Shown here piece by piece: positions 38,945-49,500 of a stretch of 64,000 bases of DNA. The translations under genes and the position numbers were made by a program. The stretch lies in NCBI RefSeq assembly GCF_011762005.1, contig NZ_JAASQU010000003.1:248001-312000 (forward strand). The letters run 5' to 3'. This DNA is from Qipengyuania flava. GTDB lineage: Bacteria; Pseudomonadota; Alphaproteobacteria; Sphingomonadales; Sphingomonadaceae. Within the stretch, counting starts at the first letter, position 1, and the number at the start of each line of letters is the position of its first letter. The notes under the pieces are model-generated. The model was not told where the DNA came from, searched no databases, and saw only the letters and a list, made by a program, of their open reading frames with translations.

Positions 38945-38968
38945 AAATGGTGCCCAGAAGAGGACTCG
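38945..38968. mobile_element. attL: direct repeat of tRNA-Leu 3' end, left island boundary
   Basis: A 24-bp sequence whose core TGGTGCCCAGAAGAGGACTC matches the 3' end (CCA to T-arm) of the tRNA-Leu gene. An identical copy lies at 56365-56388. It marks the left end of an integrated island. Confidence 0.93.
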
Positions 38969-39024
38969 TGATTTCCACACAGCACATTGATATATCATCT
39001 ATTTAAAAATCAGAAAGTGGGATC

Positions 39025-39043
39025 GGGCCCCCAAACGAGCCCC
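39025..39043. repeat. possible integrase arm-type site, left end
   Basis: GGGCCCCCAAACGAGCCCC, matching 17 of 19 bases of a site at 56233-56251 near the right end and in the same orientation. Located 57 bp inside the left att repeat. Confidence 0.55.
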
Positions 39044-39222
39044 CTTGGCCAGCTGCTTGCCCTCAATCCTCACCAATGTCGACTTGAGATCAGAGCCCTT
39101 GCGAATCACACCCGTTTACACGTTCGCCATCGAGTTCCGCCCACTCACACCAACGATGCGCATGCGAGTGGGCAGAGTCGCGCTGAATCGACTGCCAGGC
39201 AACATTTTTGTCGCTGGCGCCC

Positions 39223-40587
39223 TTATGCTGGCTGCGCGAGCCTAAGCAGCTCGGTTTCGAACGCGTCCAGCGCTAAAGAGTAAGATCCCTCATTCTTGCC
39301 GATCTTCTGCGGATCACCAGAGTAGGCTTCAATAATCACGCGATATTTGCGCACGATCGTTGTGAGATTGTCGTGAATGAACTGAGCAGGATCCTTTACT
39401 TTCCAAACGACATTGCCTTGATCGTCGGTCATCATGAGTGCCTTCAGGCCGTACACTAACGGCATGATGAAGCCGTCAGGGTAGCTGTACTGCACAAGTT
39501 TTTGCGTGAACGGCGAAGTAGGCTTGCTGCGCATGTCACTAGCCATCTTTACCGAAGTGAGCCGACCGAAACGCCCCGCACCGTTGTCGTTATATGCCGC
39601 CGGGAAATCGAGATAGATCAGGTCGTAAAGTTCGGGCAACTGCGCAGCCACTTTCAGGGCACTGCCAACGGCCACGTTGTGCAGTTCATGGGTATACTCA
39701 CCGCCGGTCGGTTTTGAGATAGCGGGATCGCTCATCAGCGCATCGAACGCCTTGGTGCACTCGCCCTTGGACGCATATATCCGGGAAGGTGCCGGAACGT
39801 TGACCCCATCGGGTAGGTCCACGACGGATAGCGGAATCCAGGAAAGGGCGACCAGGTCGCGCACCTTAACTACTCCGCCGTCGTTTGCCTTCCATTCAAC
39901 CCGTTTCGCAATCTCACTGGGCAAAGCGTTCCGTAGCTCATCATAGAAGCCCTTCTTATTGGCTTTGGTCTCGAGCGTAAGCTGCACATTGTTGTTACGC
40001 GCCGCGCCGATTTCGAGAAGCGACCCGGTGAAGGCATTGAGGACAAAATCATCTTCCGCGTCTGCCGGGACGAGGATCTCGACCGGCACCAGGAAATCAA
40101 GTGGGCCGCCATCGCCGCTATGGTGGGCCTTTTTCAGCGCAGCCACTTCATCGCGGTGCTCGGCCCAGGCTTCCTTGAACGCGGGCCAGTTCTTGATACG
40201 CTTCCATGCCCGCACGTCCTCCATGACCTGTTTGAGGACATAGAGGCCGATCGAAAGTGTGTTGTGCCCACCGTCGAGAATGCCCTCGATCTTGATATTC
40301 TCGAATACGAGCTGATAGCGATTCCGCTCCAGCGACCGACATACCGAAGCAGCGATCAGTATGCCTTTCGTCTTGAAAGGGAATAGCTCAGGCGTACGCT
40401 CGATACTCTCGATGATGTCTGCCGTTACCGCGCCAACCTTCGCTGAACGCGGGTTGGCTTCCAGATCGGCAGCATCAAACAGCGATAGCAGATTGCGCGC
40501 GCGCACCAGCCCTACCAGGCGCGTGACAGCGCCCTCGGTCTGACGATCGACCATCTCATAGCGGATGATAAGTTCATTGGGATTCAT
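39223..40587 (-). CDS. AIPR-like (abortive infection phage resistance) protein
   Basis: A 454-residue protein that resembles the AIPR family of abortive-infection proteins and the related DGQHR type, through FPFKTKGILIAASVC and the later IEGILDGGHNTLSIG (LDGGHNT at 104-110). Enzymatic role is unknown. It is last of the six-gene minus-strand block, preceded by a 224-bp gap, so it may have its own promoter. The exact family is uncertain; the pattern match is by eye only. Confidence 0.55.
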   Translation of the reverse strand: MNPNELIIRYEMVDRQTEGAVTRLVGLVRARNLLSLFDAADLEANPRSAKVGAVTADIIESIERTPELFPFKTKGILIAASVCRSLERNRYQLVFENIKIEGILDGGHNTLSIGLYVLKQVMEDVRAWKRIKNWPAFKEAWAEHRDEVAALKKAHHSGDGGPLDFLVPVEILVPADAEDDFVLNAFTGSLLEIGAARNNNVQLTLETKANKKGFYDELRNALPSEIAKRVEWKANDGGVVKVRDLVALSWIPLSVVDLPDGVNVPAPSRIYASKGECTKAFDALMSDPAISKPTGGEYTHELHNVAVGSALKVAAQLPELYDLIYLDFPAAYNDNGAGRFGRLTSVKMASDMRSKPTSPFTQKLVQYSYPDGFIMPLVYGLKALMMTDDQGNVVWKVKDPAQFIHDNLTTIVRKYRVIIEAYSGDPQKIGKNEGSYSLALDAFETELLRLAQPA

Positions 40588-40811
40588 ACTCAGGTCTTCC
40601 TTATCCAGAAGAACCGTTTCCGAAGGGAGTTGGCATCCAAAGCCAACAGAGAGAGGGCGGAATTTCCCTCTATACCGTCACCGTCCGGCGACAACTCCAT
40701 CCAGAACCAGTCCAGGTTCATTTCTCGTCCACCATCTCGGCGGACTCAGTTTCCATACGAAGAAGTTGCCGCTAATTCAATCAAATTCCGGCGAGTTTCG
40801 TTGACGACGGT

Positions 40812-41669
40812 TTATTCGGGTCGAATGCTCTCGAAAACTTGAACGTCGAGCAGGTTCCGCAGCGGGATTAGTTTTTCCGGCAGCTCGCCACCTAGAAGTA
40901 AGCAGACTTTGATCTCACGTCGGTCATGATCATATCTCGCCTTTGCCACCAGGACCGCTTGATATTTGACGCACTGGAACAAGCCTCTCGTCAGGTCGGC
41001 CTCGCTTGAGTGCGCGGGCTTGACTTCGACAGCGAAAATGAGGTGTTCGCGATTGAAGAGAACATCAATCTTGTCGCCGGACGGCAGCGGAAATTCTGCG
41101 ACACCTTTTGCCGTTCCATAGCCCAAACCAACAACAAACGGATTGTCTCGAACGTACTCCTTAAGTGCCTTGTGTTCTTCGCCCTCTCCGCCAACACCAA
41201 GGTTCGAAGCCGCCGCTATGGTTGCATCCAGACTGACTGAAGTGGGTTCCAGCCCAAGGTCGGCAAGCACCTGGTCCCAATATGGATAGTTTGCGATTGC
41301 GGCCCAATAAGTCTGAATCAACGCTCGCCGTTCTTGAGCTGAGCTCCATGAATGGCCCTGCTGCTCCAGGAAGCCGTCAAAGCCGGGGCCGGGAAGGTCA
41401 GTTTGCCGGTTGCGAACGATGGCCTGAATATGAGGAATGTCGCGGCCCCATTCCTTCGAAAGCTCGTTCAGGGCGTCGCCGATGCAGCCGAGCGGATAAT
41501 TGAGGTTGCGCGGGTTTGACATACCCATCTCGGAAGCCAAGTCTTCATAGTAGATCGGGGTAGCCGCCTTCGCCTGACGGACTAGGACAGGGAGCGCTTC
41601 TCTCGCGCGCTGCTGGTAAAGCTTATCTCCGAAAAATCCGGAAGCGATCCTATAAGTCTCGAACACCAT
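40812..41669 (-). CDS. PD-(D/E)XK nuclease-like protein with N-terminal wHTH-like region
   Basis: A 285-residue protein. The C-terminal half carries an apparent restriction-endonuclease-like active site: Glu164/165 (GEGEEHKALKEYV), Asp202 (GDKIDVLF) and Glu215-x-Lys217 (FAVEVKPAHSS), followed by a helix with a Gln-Tyr (FQCVKYQAVL) as in Mrr/VRR-type nucleases. The N-terminal part (IYYEDLASEMGMSNPRNLNYPLG) resembles a winged-helix region found with such nucleases. It starts 8 bases after the preceding gene with a GGGAGAG site. Probably the DNA-cleaving partner of the cassette. Confidence 0.75.
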   Translation of the reverse strand: MVFETYRIASGFFGDKLYQQRAREALPVLVRQAKAATPIYYEDLASEMGMSNPRNLNYPLGCIGDALNELSKEWGRDIPHIQAIVRNRQTDLPGPGFDGFLEQQGHSWSSAQERRALIQTYWAAIANYPYWDQVLADLGLEPTSVSLDATIAAASNLGVGGEGEEHKALKEYVRDNPFVVGLGYGTAKGVAEFPLPSGDKIDVLFNREHLIFAVEVKPAHSSEADLTRGLFQCVKYQAVLVAKARYDHDRREIKVCLLLGGELPEKLIPLRNLLDVQVFESIRPE

Positions 41670-41677
41670 CTCTCTCC

Positions 41678-42634
41678 CTAGCCGATTTGCGGCCAGCCAA
41701 AGTGAAACTTCCCGACGTAATATTTCCGATGCAGATACTTGAGATCAGCCTCCCATTCCGCAACAGCGGCTGAGTAATCCGCCGTCCGGTTTCGCTTGCC
41801 GTTCCGCGAAAATCTCGCCAGCTCGTTTGCTAGTCGCTCAAGTCTTGAGGCCGTGCAAGGCAAACCCCACTTCTTGACATAATCCGGGCTATTCACTGGC
41901 GGAAGCACTGCGCTAAACACCGCATCCAGTATTTCACGGCGGGAATGGTCGGCAAGCCCTTTCGTCTTTCCAACCTCATAACCCACGTACTTGAGCACGC
42001 CCTCCTGGTTCCACGTGTCGAACCGTTGCGAGCGGTCACCTGGCCCTGCCTGCGTGCTTGGCCAGTCAAAGTAGTCCGGATCGGAAAAGGCCAGTTTGCA
42101 GCGGCGTTCCCATTCGGCCAGAATTGCGTCGCGAAACCTGCGGGCAGCCTGCTGTTTACCCTTGCTCGGATCTTGTAAGAGGCGAAGGCAATTGAGCCAA
42201 TGCCCCTGCAACTCTTGCATGGTTCGCTTGGGTAGAGCCTGGATCAAGGGTTCGACCCTCATGACAAGTCTGGGAAGCTGTGGCTTCGTCGGTTGCTTGG
42301 CGGGATCAGGCTTCTTTGGCTTCGCTTTCGCCTTCTTCCGCTTCTCTTCCCGATAAGGCGACGGCTTCTTCGTACCGGCGGCTGTCAGGTTCCGCGCATC
42401 GGGTAAGGATGTCTTGAAGCTTTGGGCTCCACTTGGCTTCTTTGCTTTCTTGGGCTTGGTCTTCTTCCCACCTTTGCCCTCGCGGGCTGGAGGCGCCCTT
42501 TTCGCTACCTTAGGTCGCTTTGATGGAGCCTTCTTTGTGGGTCCCGTTGATGGCGTTTCCGGTCGCTCAAAACCCATTTCGAACAATTTGCCGAAAGGAT
42601 TGTTTGGAGGATCCGGATGTCGCGCAACCTTCAA
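41678..42634 (-). CDS. uncharacterised protein with Lys/Pro-rich tail and conserved C-terminal domain
   Basis: A 318-residue protein I cannot name. Residues 1-120 are low complexity and very basic (Lys, Pro, Ala), suggesting a flexible nucleic-acid-binding arm. The C-terminal ~150 residues look folded: GVLKYVGYEVGKTKGLADH, then RREILDAVFSAVLPPVNS and WEADLKYLHRKYY. The start is a TTG at 42634 behind GAGGGG; a later ATG at 42577 is possible. It sits 12 bases after the preceding small gene in the cassette operon. Confidence 0.7.
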   Translation of the reverse strand: MKVARHPDPPNNPFGKLFEMGFERPETPSTGPTKKAPSKRPKVAKRAPPAREGKGGKKTKPKKAKKPSGAQSFKTSLPDARNLTAAGTKKPSPYREEKRKKAKAKPKKPDPAKQPTKPQLPRLVMRVEPLIQALPKRTMQELQGHWLNCLRLLQDPSKGKQQAARRFRDAILAEWERRCKLAFSDPDYFDWPSTQAGPGDRSQRFDTWNQEGVLKYVGYEVGKTKGLADHSRREILDAVFSAVLPPVNSPDYVKKWGLPCTASRLERLANELARFSRNGKRNRTADYSAAVAEWEADLKYLHRKYYVGKFHFGWPQIG

Positions 42635-42646
42635 CTCTCAGGCCCC

Positions 42647-42916
42647 TCACATCACCACAGGGCGAAAGATCTTGCCCGGCTCGATCAAGCTGGGCGAGGC
42701 GGCGCCGCCTTCCTTGTTTGACATGCGCAGGCGATAGCCTTTCTCCAGCCAATCGAGCAGGTCGGCCGAGTTGGCGACCTTGATGTAGTCCTTCTCGAAG
42801 CGAGTCATCGAGACGACGTAGCTGCCGTCGCGATGCTTGTGTGGGTAGAGCAGCGTCCCTGTCTTGGTGCCGCGCGCGACAAAGGCGTGGAGACCAGCAT
42901 CCCTGTCCGCGCTCAT
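42647..42916 (-). CDS. small protein of the helicase/methyltransferase cassette
   Basis: An 89-residue protein with no family I recognise. The composition (HAFVARGTKTGTLLYPHKHR, then RFEKDYIKVANSADLLDWLEKG) suggests a compact alpha/beta domain. Its ATG overlaps the stop of the methyltransferase gene (ATGA), implying tight translational coupling and possibly a subunit or regulator of that enzyme. Confidence 0.7.
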   Translation of the reverse strand: MSADRDAGLHAFVARGTKTGTLLYPHKHRDGSYVVSMTRFEKDYIKVANSADLLDWLEKGYRLRMSNKEGGAASPSLIEPGKIFRPVVM

Positions 42917-45900
42917 TCGCCTTCATCCGTGTCAGTGCCGATCGCGAAGGCGTCGGGCCAACCGCCTTGCTCTTCGATGGCTTGGTCGATTTCGGCCATG
43001 ATTTTGCGGGTTTCGGTGAGGGCGGTTACGACACGGCGGTAGTGGAGGATGTCTTCCTCAGTCAGCACGCGGCCCGGGCGGGGGTTCTGGCCTCCCTTGC
43101 CCGCACGGTCTTCAATCCACTTGCTTAGTGGCTGATACCCACCCACAGTGAATTCCCAGGTTGCCTTCGGGACATCTTCAAACCAACAGCTCTCGTTGAT
43201 TGTCACTTTGCCATTTTCCCATTGAGGAAAACCCCCTCTCGAGGTTCGCCTCTGACCGATCTGTGGCTTCGACGTCCCAACGTATCGAATGTCGGGATTC
43301 TGGAGAACTGGCTCATCATCGTGTTTGAGTAGATGGAGCGCGACAAGCCTTTGACCGAGCAGAACAAGCGCAGCGAAGGTGGCACGATCCTTGGGGATCG
43401 GAATGCGCGGAAAGTCCGACTTCAGGAACTCGGCATAGCGGCTGCGATAGGATGGAGCATGCAGAATCGCATAGATCCAGTCGAACAGGTCGCGCGGCCC
43501 GAAATCCTTTTCCAGATCGCCGCGCCCGTCCCAAGGCTGATCGAGCAGGCCGATCTGTTTGGCCTTCTGGTGACGGTAGTCCGAACCCATGCTTTGCTGT
43601 TCACCGTGAGGGATGCCGTCAAGGAACGTCAAGTGCAGTTGATCAGCGCATCTACGTGCCCAAGCTGGCTCAAAGTTCGATCTCTTGTGCTTTTCGCCAG
43701 CCTCTCGACGAAGCCAGAGCGGAAAAGTGGTGGATTGAGCCGTTCGCTCGCCCGATTTCGTCTCGGTTACGAACCGCGAGCAAAAAAAATGATCCATCTC
43801 AGAAGATTGGTTGCTTCGCGCAGAGATGAGGGCAATGTTTTCACCCCCAACCAGATGCTTCATGACATCTGGTCTTGGTCGACAGTGAAAGCCACCGCTG
43901 TTCCCTGTGTAAACAGTGAAGCGCATGTCGAAAGGTCGATACGTAATAGGGATAATATTCTTATCTATTTCGCTGACTTCCATTAGGTCACGTTGGGCGT
44001 ACTCAACCTGCCAGTCTTGAGATTCCTTCTTCTTTTTCAGGCTTACTCGAACAGGGTGCGGAGAAACTTCCAACTTCCAGATTGTCGCCCCGCCTTTAAT
44101 GTCCCGCTCATCAAGAAGCGGCTGCAAATCCACATTAAGAAATTCGCGAGCGACCGTTTGCATATCCGTAGGGTCAAACTGGATTGAAAGGTCATCGTTC
44201 GATGTGACGATGCCAGCACTATGAAGAGGAAGTAAATGAGGTAGTCCAGTAAGAGCGTAATATTCGGTTTGAAGCGGATTTTGCCCCCCTACAGTGGTCT
44301 CCATAGGCGTCAGTTTGAACATGGGAGTCAATGGGTAGATTTCGGTGCAAATGCCTCGCAACGAATGGGTTTCTAGCCAGTCAAGCTTTCCTCCGTCACC
44401 GTTGCCATCTCCGAGGGGCCCCAGAAGGTCGTGCTGCTTTATCGAGCTCGCACTTTTGATTCGTGCGGCAATGGCGATGTTGGTCCCCTCTTCAATCGCA
44501 AACACTCCCTCGTCACGCGTCCCGTCGTCAGCTGTTTCTCGCTTCCCAATATTGCCGTGAAGATCGACAATTCTAATTACAGGGAAACAGTCCTCAAATT
44601 CAGTGCGGACGCCCCGGAATAGAGGACGGTCAAGCCATGTATTAGAGTTAATGTATCCAAAAACGCCGTGTGACGACGTTTCAATTTCATTCATTGCAAA
44701 GCCGATGAACTTTACATAGTCATTGTTCAACCACTTGGAATTTCGTTCGTTTAGAGACTGACCGCGGACTTGAAAGAACCTTTGAACCAGTTTTCCTGCA
44801 TGAGTCAGTTTGCCCTTTACCCTGCTCGGGTTCATTGATTCTCCCTTGTAGGGCGGATTGCCGATCACGACAGTAAAGCAGCCGCATTGCTTCGCCACGT
44901 TGGCGCGCTCTGCTTCGTGCGCAAAAGCCACCTGCCGCGCCCGCTCATCCAGATCGAGTTCACGCGGCGGCTGAAGCGTATTGGTCAGCAGGATATGCGC
45001 ACGTTCATCCGAGCCGAAAGTGTAGCCGGTCTCGACCAGCTTCAGCCCGATCTTCATATGTGCAATCGAATAGGCCGCCATCTTCAGCTCGAAGGCGGTC
45101 AGGCGCGGAAGCAGATGCGTCGGGACGTATTCGTCCCAGGCAGCCTTGATTTCGGCGCTGGACATTTTCTCACCCTGCCAATGCTCGATCATCCTCTTGT
45201 GAATCAAGTCGATCACCTCGACCAGGAACGTACCAGTGCCGGTCGCCGGATCGAGGATCTGGACGAATGGCTGGTTCGGATCGATGTGATCGGGAACGGT
45301 GATCTTGTCGTTGCGCTTGGCCAGCTCGCCCCACGTTGTCGTGTCTGCCAGCCCCAGTGGCAGGTCGAACTCCGTTCGCAACATCTCGTCCACACCGCGC
45401 ACGATGAATCCGACCACAGCTGGTGGGGTGTAGAAAATACCCGCGTCGACCTTCTGCTCGCTGTCGTATTCGCGCAGGAAGTCTTCGTAGAAGTGGATCA
45501 CCGGATCTTTGCGGGGATTGCGGTTGCCGAAATCTTCCAGCACCCGGTCCATGTTCGCGCGGTTGAGCATGTCGACCACGTTACGCACGCCGAGCTCGTC
45601 GAAGTCGAGCGCCTTGTCTTTGTCGCGTCCGCCGAGCTTGAGGAAATTGGCGAAGAGTTCCTTCAGGAAAGGATTGGTGCGCGGAACCATGTCCGCCATG
45701 TTATCAGCCACAAGGCAGCCCGAGCTATCCTCCGGCGTGATCTTGGAAATGCGAGCCGCCAGCATCCCATAGCAGATGGTCTGGGCGAACATGTCGGCGA
45801 AACCGTCCGCGTCGAGATCATGGATCAGGTTCTTGCGGAATGCCTCTAGCATCGTCCGCAGCGGCCCCTTGTCGACCTCGCGCCTAAGTAGGTCATTCAC

Positions 45901-46560
45901 CGTCGCGCGAATATCGGTGGCCAGCGCAGCCAGTCGCTTCGCCAATTCCTTCGAGGTCGAGATAACTTCGCGGTGACGGACTTCGAAAGCGCTCGACCAC
46001 TGCGTTCGCCATTCGGTGACATCTGCCGGATCATCGGGCCAGGCCAATTGCTTCGACAACTGATGGCCTACATGGTCGTTGTGAAGCTTGGTGTCTCGGG
46101 CGTTCCAGCCCAGCACCTTCATCACCGGCAAATCGTTGGTCGCCGCACCATCACTGAAATGGACAAAGGCCAGTTCGCGTTCGCCCGACTTGCCGAAATT
46201 GGCGGCGAAGATCAGGTCGCTCTTGTCCCATGCTTGGCGATCAACCGCGGCACCACGTTGCTTGACCACCAGCGCACGCAGGATACGGCGCAAGACGGTC
46301 ACCGAGAGCTGCTTCTCCTCGAAGGAGATGAAGAACACACCCCAGGGCTGGTTCGTCACCAGCGGGCGGAGCTGGTGGATCTCGCGGACCTTGGCGGTTT
46401 CTTCTTTTTTGAGGCCAAGTTCCTGAGGCTCGTATTCGAAGATCACATCCTCGAACTCGTAGTCCTCGTCGATCGGCCATTCGAGGCGATCCCGAAGCAG
46501 GGCAACGAGCTTGGGAAAGCTGTTTACCCGAGCGAGCTCTTCGGCAGAAATGTCCGGCAT
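42913..46560 (-). CDS. Eco57I/type-ISP-like N6-adenine DNA methyltransferase
   Basis: A 1215-residue protein of the class that includes type IIG, type ISP and PglX enzymes. SAM motif I (DPATGTGTFL) is near residue 437 and the catalytic NPPY near residue 568. The region before it (FYTPPAVVGFIVRGVDE) is the usual gamma-methyltransferase entry segment. The C-terminal ~600 residues should contain the target-recognition region, including the ISP-type NIIPITYRPFD. No helicase or obvious nuclease domain is included, unlike complete type ISP proteins; the helicase is encoded separately upstream with 15 bases between. Confidence 0.88.
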   Translation of the reverse strand: MPDISAEELARVNSFPKLVALLRDRLEWPIDEDYEFEDVIFEYEPQELGLKKEETAKVREIHQLRPLVTNQPWGVFFISFEEKQLSVTVLRRILRALVVKQRGAAVDRQAWDKSDLIFAANFGKSGERELAFVHFSDGAATNDLPVMKVLGWNARDTKLHNDHVGHQLSKQLAWPDDPADVTEWRTQWSSAFEVRHREVISTSKELAKRLAALATDIRATVNDLLRREVDKGPLRTMLEAFRKNLIHDLDADGFADMFAQTICYGMLAARISKITPEDSSGCLVADNMADMVPRTNPFLKELFANFLKLGGRDKDKALDFDELGVRNVVDMLNRANMDRVLEDFGNRNPRKDPVIHFYEDFLREYDSEQKVDAGIFYTPPAVVGFIVRGVDEMLRTEFDLPLGLADTTTWGELAKRNDKITVPDHIDPNQPFVQILDPATGTGTFLVEVIDLIHKRMIEHWQGEKMSSAEIKAAWDEYVPTHLLPRLTAFELKMAAYSIAHMKIGLKLVETGYTFGSDERAHILLTNTLQPPRELDLDERARQVAFAHEAERANVAKQCGCFTVVIGNPPYKGESMNPSRVKGKLTHAGKLVQRFFQVRGQSLNERNSKWLNNDYVKFIGFAMNEIETSSHGVFGYINSNTWLDRPLFRGVRTEFEDCFPVIRIVDLHGNIGKRETADDGTRDEGVFAIEEGTNIAIAARIKSASSIKQHDLLGPLGDGNGDGGKLDWLETHSLRGICTEIYPLTPMFKLTPMETTVGGQNPLQTEYYALTGLPHLLPLHSAGIVTSNDDLSIQFDPTDMQTVAREFLNVDLQPLLDERDIKGGATIWKLEVSPHPVRVSLKKKKESQDWQVEYAQRDLMEVSEIDKNIIPITYRPFDMRFTVYTGNSGGFHCRPRPDVMKHLVGGENIALISARSNQSSEMDHFFCSRFVTETKSGERTAQSTTFPLWLRREAGEKHKRSNFEPAWARRCADQLHLTFLDGIPHGEQQSMGSDYRHQKAKQIGLLDQPWDGRGDLEKDFGPRDLFDWIYAILHAPSYRSRYAEFLKSDFPRIPIPKDRATFAALVLLGQRLVALHLLKHDDEPVLQNPDIRYVGTSKPQIGQRRTSRGGFPQWENGKVTINESCWFEDVPKATWEFTVGGYQPLSKWIEDRAGKGGQNPRPGRVLTEEDILHYRRVVTALTETRKIMAEIDQAIEEQGGWPDAFAIGTDTDEGE

Positions 46561-46575
46561 GTTTCGGTGCGGCCC

Positions 46576-49500
46576 CTAATTCAGTTCCATCCAAGCGCGC
46601 AGTTCCGGCTTGACCCCGACGGGGGCCTGAACCTTGCGCAGGAATGTCTTGGCGATGTGTTTCTCGATCTTCGTGCGGATGTCGGACAGCTGCAGCTGAT
46701 CGATCTCGACCTTGCGCGGTGTATCCGGACGGCAGCGGATCGCATCGATGATGCGCGGGGCATCCTCGACGATCTTTTCAGAGGCGACATCGTACAGATA
46801 CCACTGCACGTCCCCCGCCTCGGTGCTCCATATGTCCTCGCCTTCGCGCTCGCTTGCTTCGCGGTCATGGGCGGGGCGCGCATAACAAAAGAAGACCGAC
46901 CGGATGCCGGGTTTGATGTGCTCCTTGCCCGAGAAAATGCCGTTGGGCATGGCATTGAGCTGTGCTTCGAGGTCTGGGAATTCCTTGATCAGATCCTGCC
47001 ACTCGAGGTGCATGTTTTCGTCTGGACTGCGCTGACCTTCATAAGTCTCATTGAAGTTGCGAAGGTCCTCGTAGTCGTCGTCCTCTTTGAGCAGTTTTTT
47101 GCCCTCGATGCCGAGAGTCTTTGAAATGCGAAGCGTCTTGTGCGCGACACGACCATACAGGCGAAGCAGGTCGTCCAGATCGTCGGGCGGCAAGAAGTTC
47201 CAGTATGCAACTGTCCCGCGCAGCTTTTTTTGCTCCGGGTGGTCCTTGACGATCCGTGCCTCAATTTCTGGGTTCATGCGCCGATCGACACGGCCAATCC
47301 GTTGCATCAAACGAACCGGGTTCCAGTGCAGATCATAATTGATCAGCCTCGTAGCGTCCTGGAGGTTGAGACCTTCGGAAAGCACGTCGGTGGCGACGAG
47401 GACACGGATCTCTTTGTCGCCAATCTTAGCGCTCGAACTCTCGTTGTAGTAAGGCGCGAACCGCTGGATCATCTTGGCGCGGTCTGTCTTCGTGCCGCTA
47501 TCGATCTGTTCGACGCCTTTGATGCCGGCCTCGCGAAGCTGACCGGCAATATAACGAGCGGTGTCGCTGAACTCGGAGAAAATCAGAACCTTGTGCTTGG
47601 AAAGGACGGGGTCCTTAGTCAGCAGCTGGATGAGCTTCTTGAGCTTGAGGTCCTGCGAGGGCTTGAACTTCTCGAGTTCGTTCAGGAAATCGGTGATCTG
47701 CTCCAGGTCGGCCAAAGTGTCGGAGAACATCTCCTCCACCTTGAACTCGTTGCGATCGAGCTTAGTCCAAGAGGCCAATAGCTCAGGTGGGATGAGATCT
47801 TCCTCAGACTCATCGCCATCAAACAAGGTCTTGTCTGGATTGAAATCGAGCAGCTTGGCGTGCTTGCGCTTCCAGCGCTCAAGCTGGGCCTTCTCGTGGT
47901 CGGTTTCGCAATTGACCTCCATCCAGGCGAGAAGCTTGAAGAGAAGGCGCCAGCAGGACTGCTTGAAAGCATCTGCCGAACTTTCGAAGCGTTTGAGGAA
48001 GTTGGTCCGGATGAGAGCTACGACCTGCTTGAGTCGTCCGATCTCCAGACTTGTCGCGACATCCTCGCTGTCGCCCTTGTAATAGGCCAGCGGATTGTAG
48101 ACGCCCAATACGAAAAGCGGATCCTTCTTGTGAAAGGCCTCTGCGACCATATCGAGTAATTTGCCATAGGTCTGACGCACCGAGTACTCGGCGACCGTGG
48201 GCTCGCGAGGCTCGGGGAACATGACCTCACCATCACCCTCGCGCTTCATGCTCTCCTTGACGTAGCTCCGACTCCGCTGAACGACCAAGGCATCGAAGAG
48301 CGGGTCAGCCGCCAGTCTCATCGACGTTTCGGCATCGTCAAAGATAAGACCATCATCGTCATTCCTGTCGTAAATCTCCTCTTCGATCTTCTTCTCAAGC
48401 TGCCGAATGTAGCCCGGGAGCGAGTGAATGCCGAGCGTTCCTCCGGCAAAATGGTCGGACTGCTTCTGGGTAAACAGCTCGACCATGTGCTGGAAGTCGG
48501 TGAGACGATTATTGATCGGAGTGGCCGTGAGCAGAAACATCTGCTTACCCGCCGCAATGTCGAAGAGCTTCCAGTAGCGTGACTGACGATCGCCGCCCTC
48601 CTCGCCCTTGGTTCCCGTGTTACGGAAGTGGTGCGCTTCATCGATGATGATGACGTCAGCTTCTGCCGCGACCTGCTCCAACTCCTCGACCATCTTTTCG
48701 CGCATAAGGTCCGTATGGCTAAAAATCTTCAGGCGGCTGTAGCCCTTGAAAACGTCGGGTAAGCGCTTGCTCAGCTCACGCTCCCAGACTGGCTCCTTCG
48801 CAGATTTCGGGACGAACAGCGCGACGTTCTTCTTCTCGTGGACGGCAAATCTCTCGATGAGCATGAGGCCGATGAAAGTCTTGCCCAGACCCACGCCGTC
48901 ACAAAGGAAGGCCCCGCCATATCTGTCGGCGCGCTTCAGGAGCCCCCCATACCCATCCTTCTGATAGCGCGCGAGAACCGGGAAGATTCGCGAACGTGAC
49001 TCTTCCCATTCCGTGGTCGACTCCTCGTGGCCGAGGAAATACTGCTGCAGAGCTCGCGAGTAGACCTCGAACGGAAGATAGGGCCGAGTATGCCTCTCGA
49101 ACGTCTTGAGGATGTCGGGAGTTACATCTTCGGCTTCATCCCAACGCTCATCATACCACTCTTGGAGCACAGCTACGGGCGAGCCAGTAATCTGAACGTT
49201 GAGCTCAACGTTGTCGGTCAATCCTGGAAGCGTGAAGTTGGAGGAGCCAACGAGCGCGGATGACCCCACAACTTCAAGTCGAGCATGGGTTATGTACGCT
49301 TTCGCGTGAAATTTATCCTTTCGGAAAACTCGGCACTCGATCTGCTTCGACCGAAGCCCCTCAACAATCGCCGCAACGCCGCTGAGGAAGTGATTCTTCT
49401 TCTTTTCACCCTCAAGACTGTCATCGAGCCGGTTCGTTGCCCGATGCATTGCGTCGACGAATGCGCGTCTGGTCCTTTTCGAAACCTCGTCGCCAAGCAG

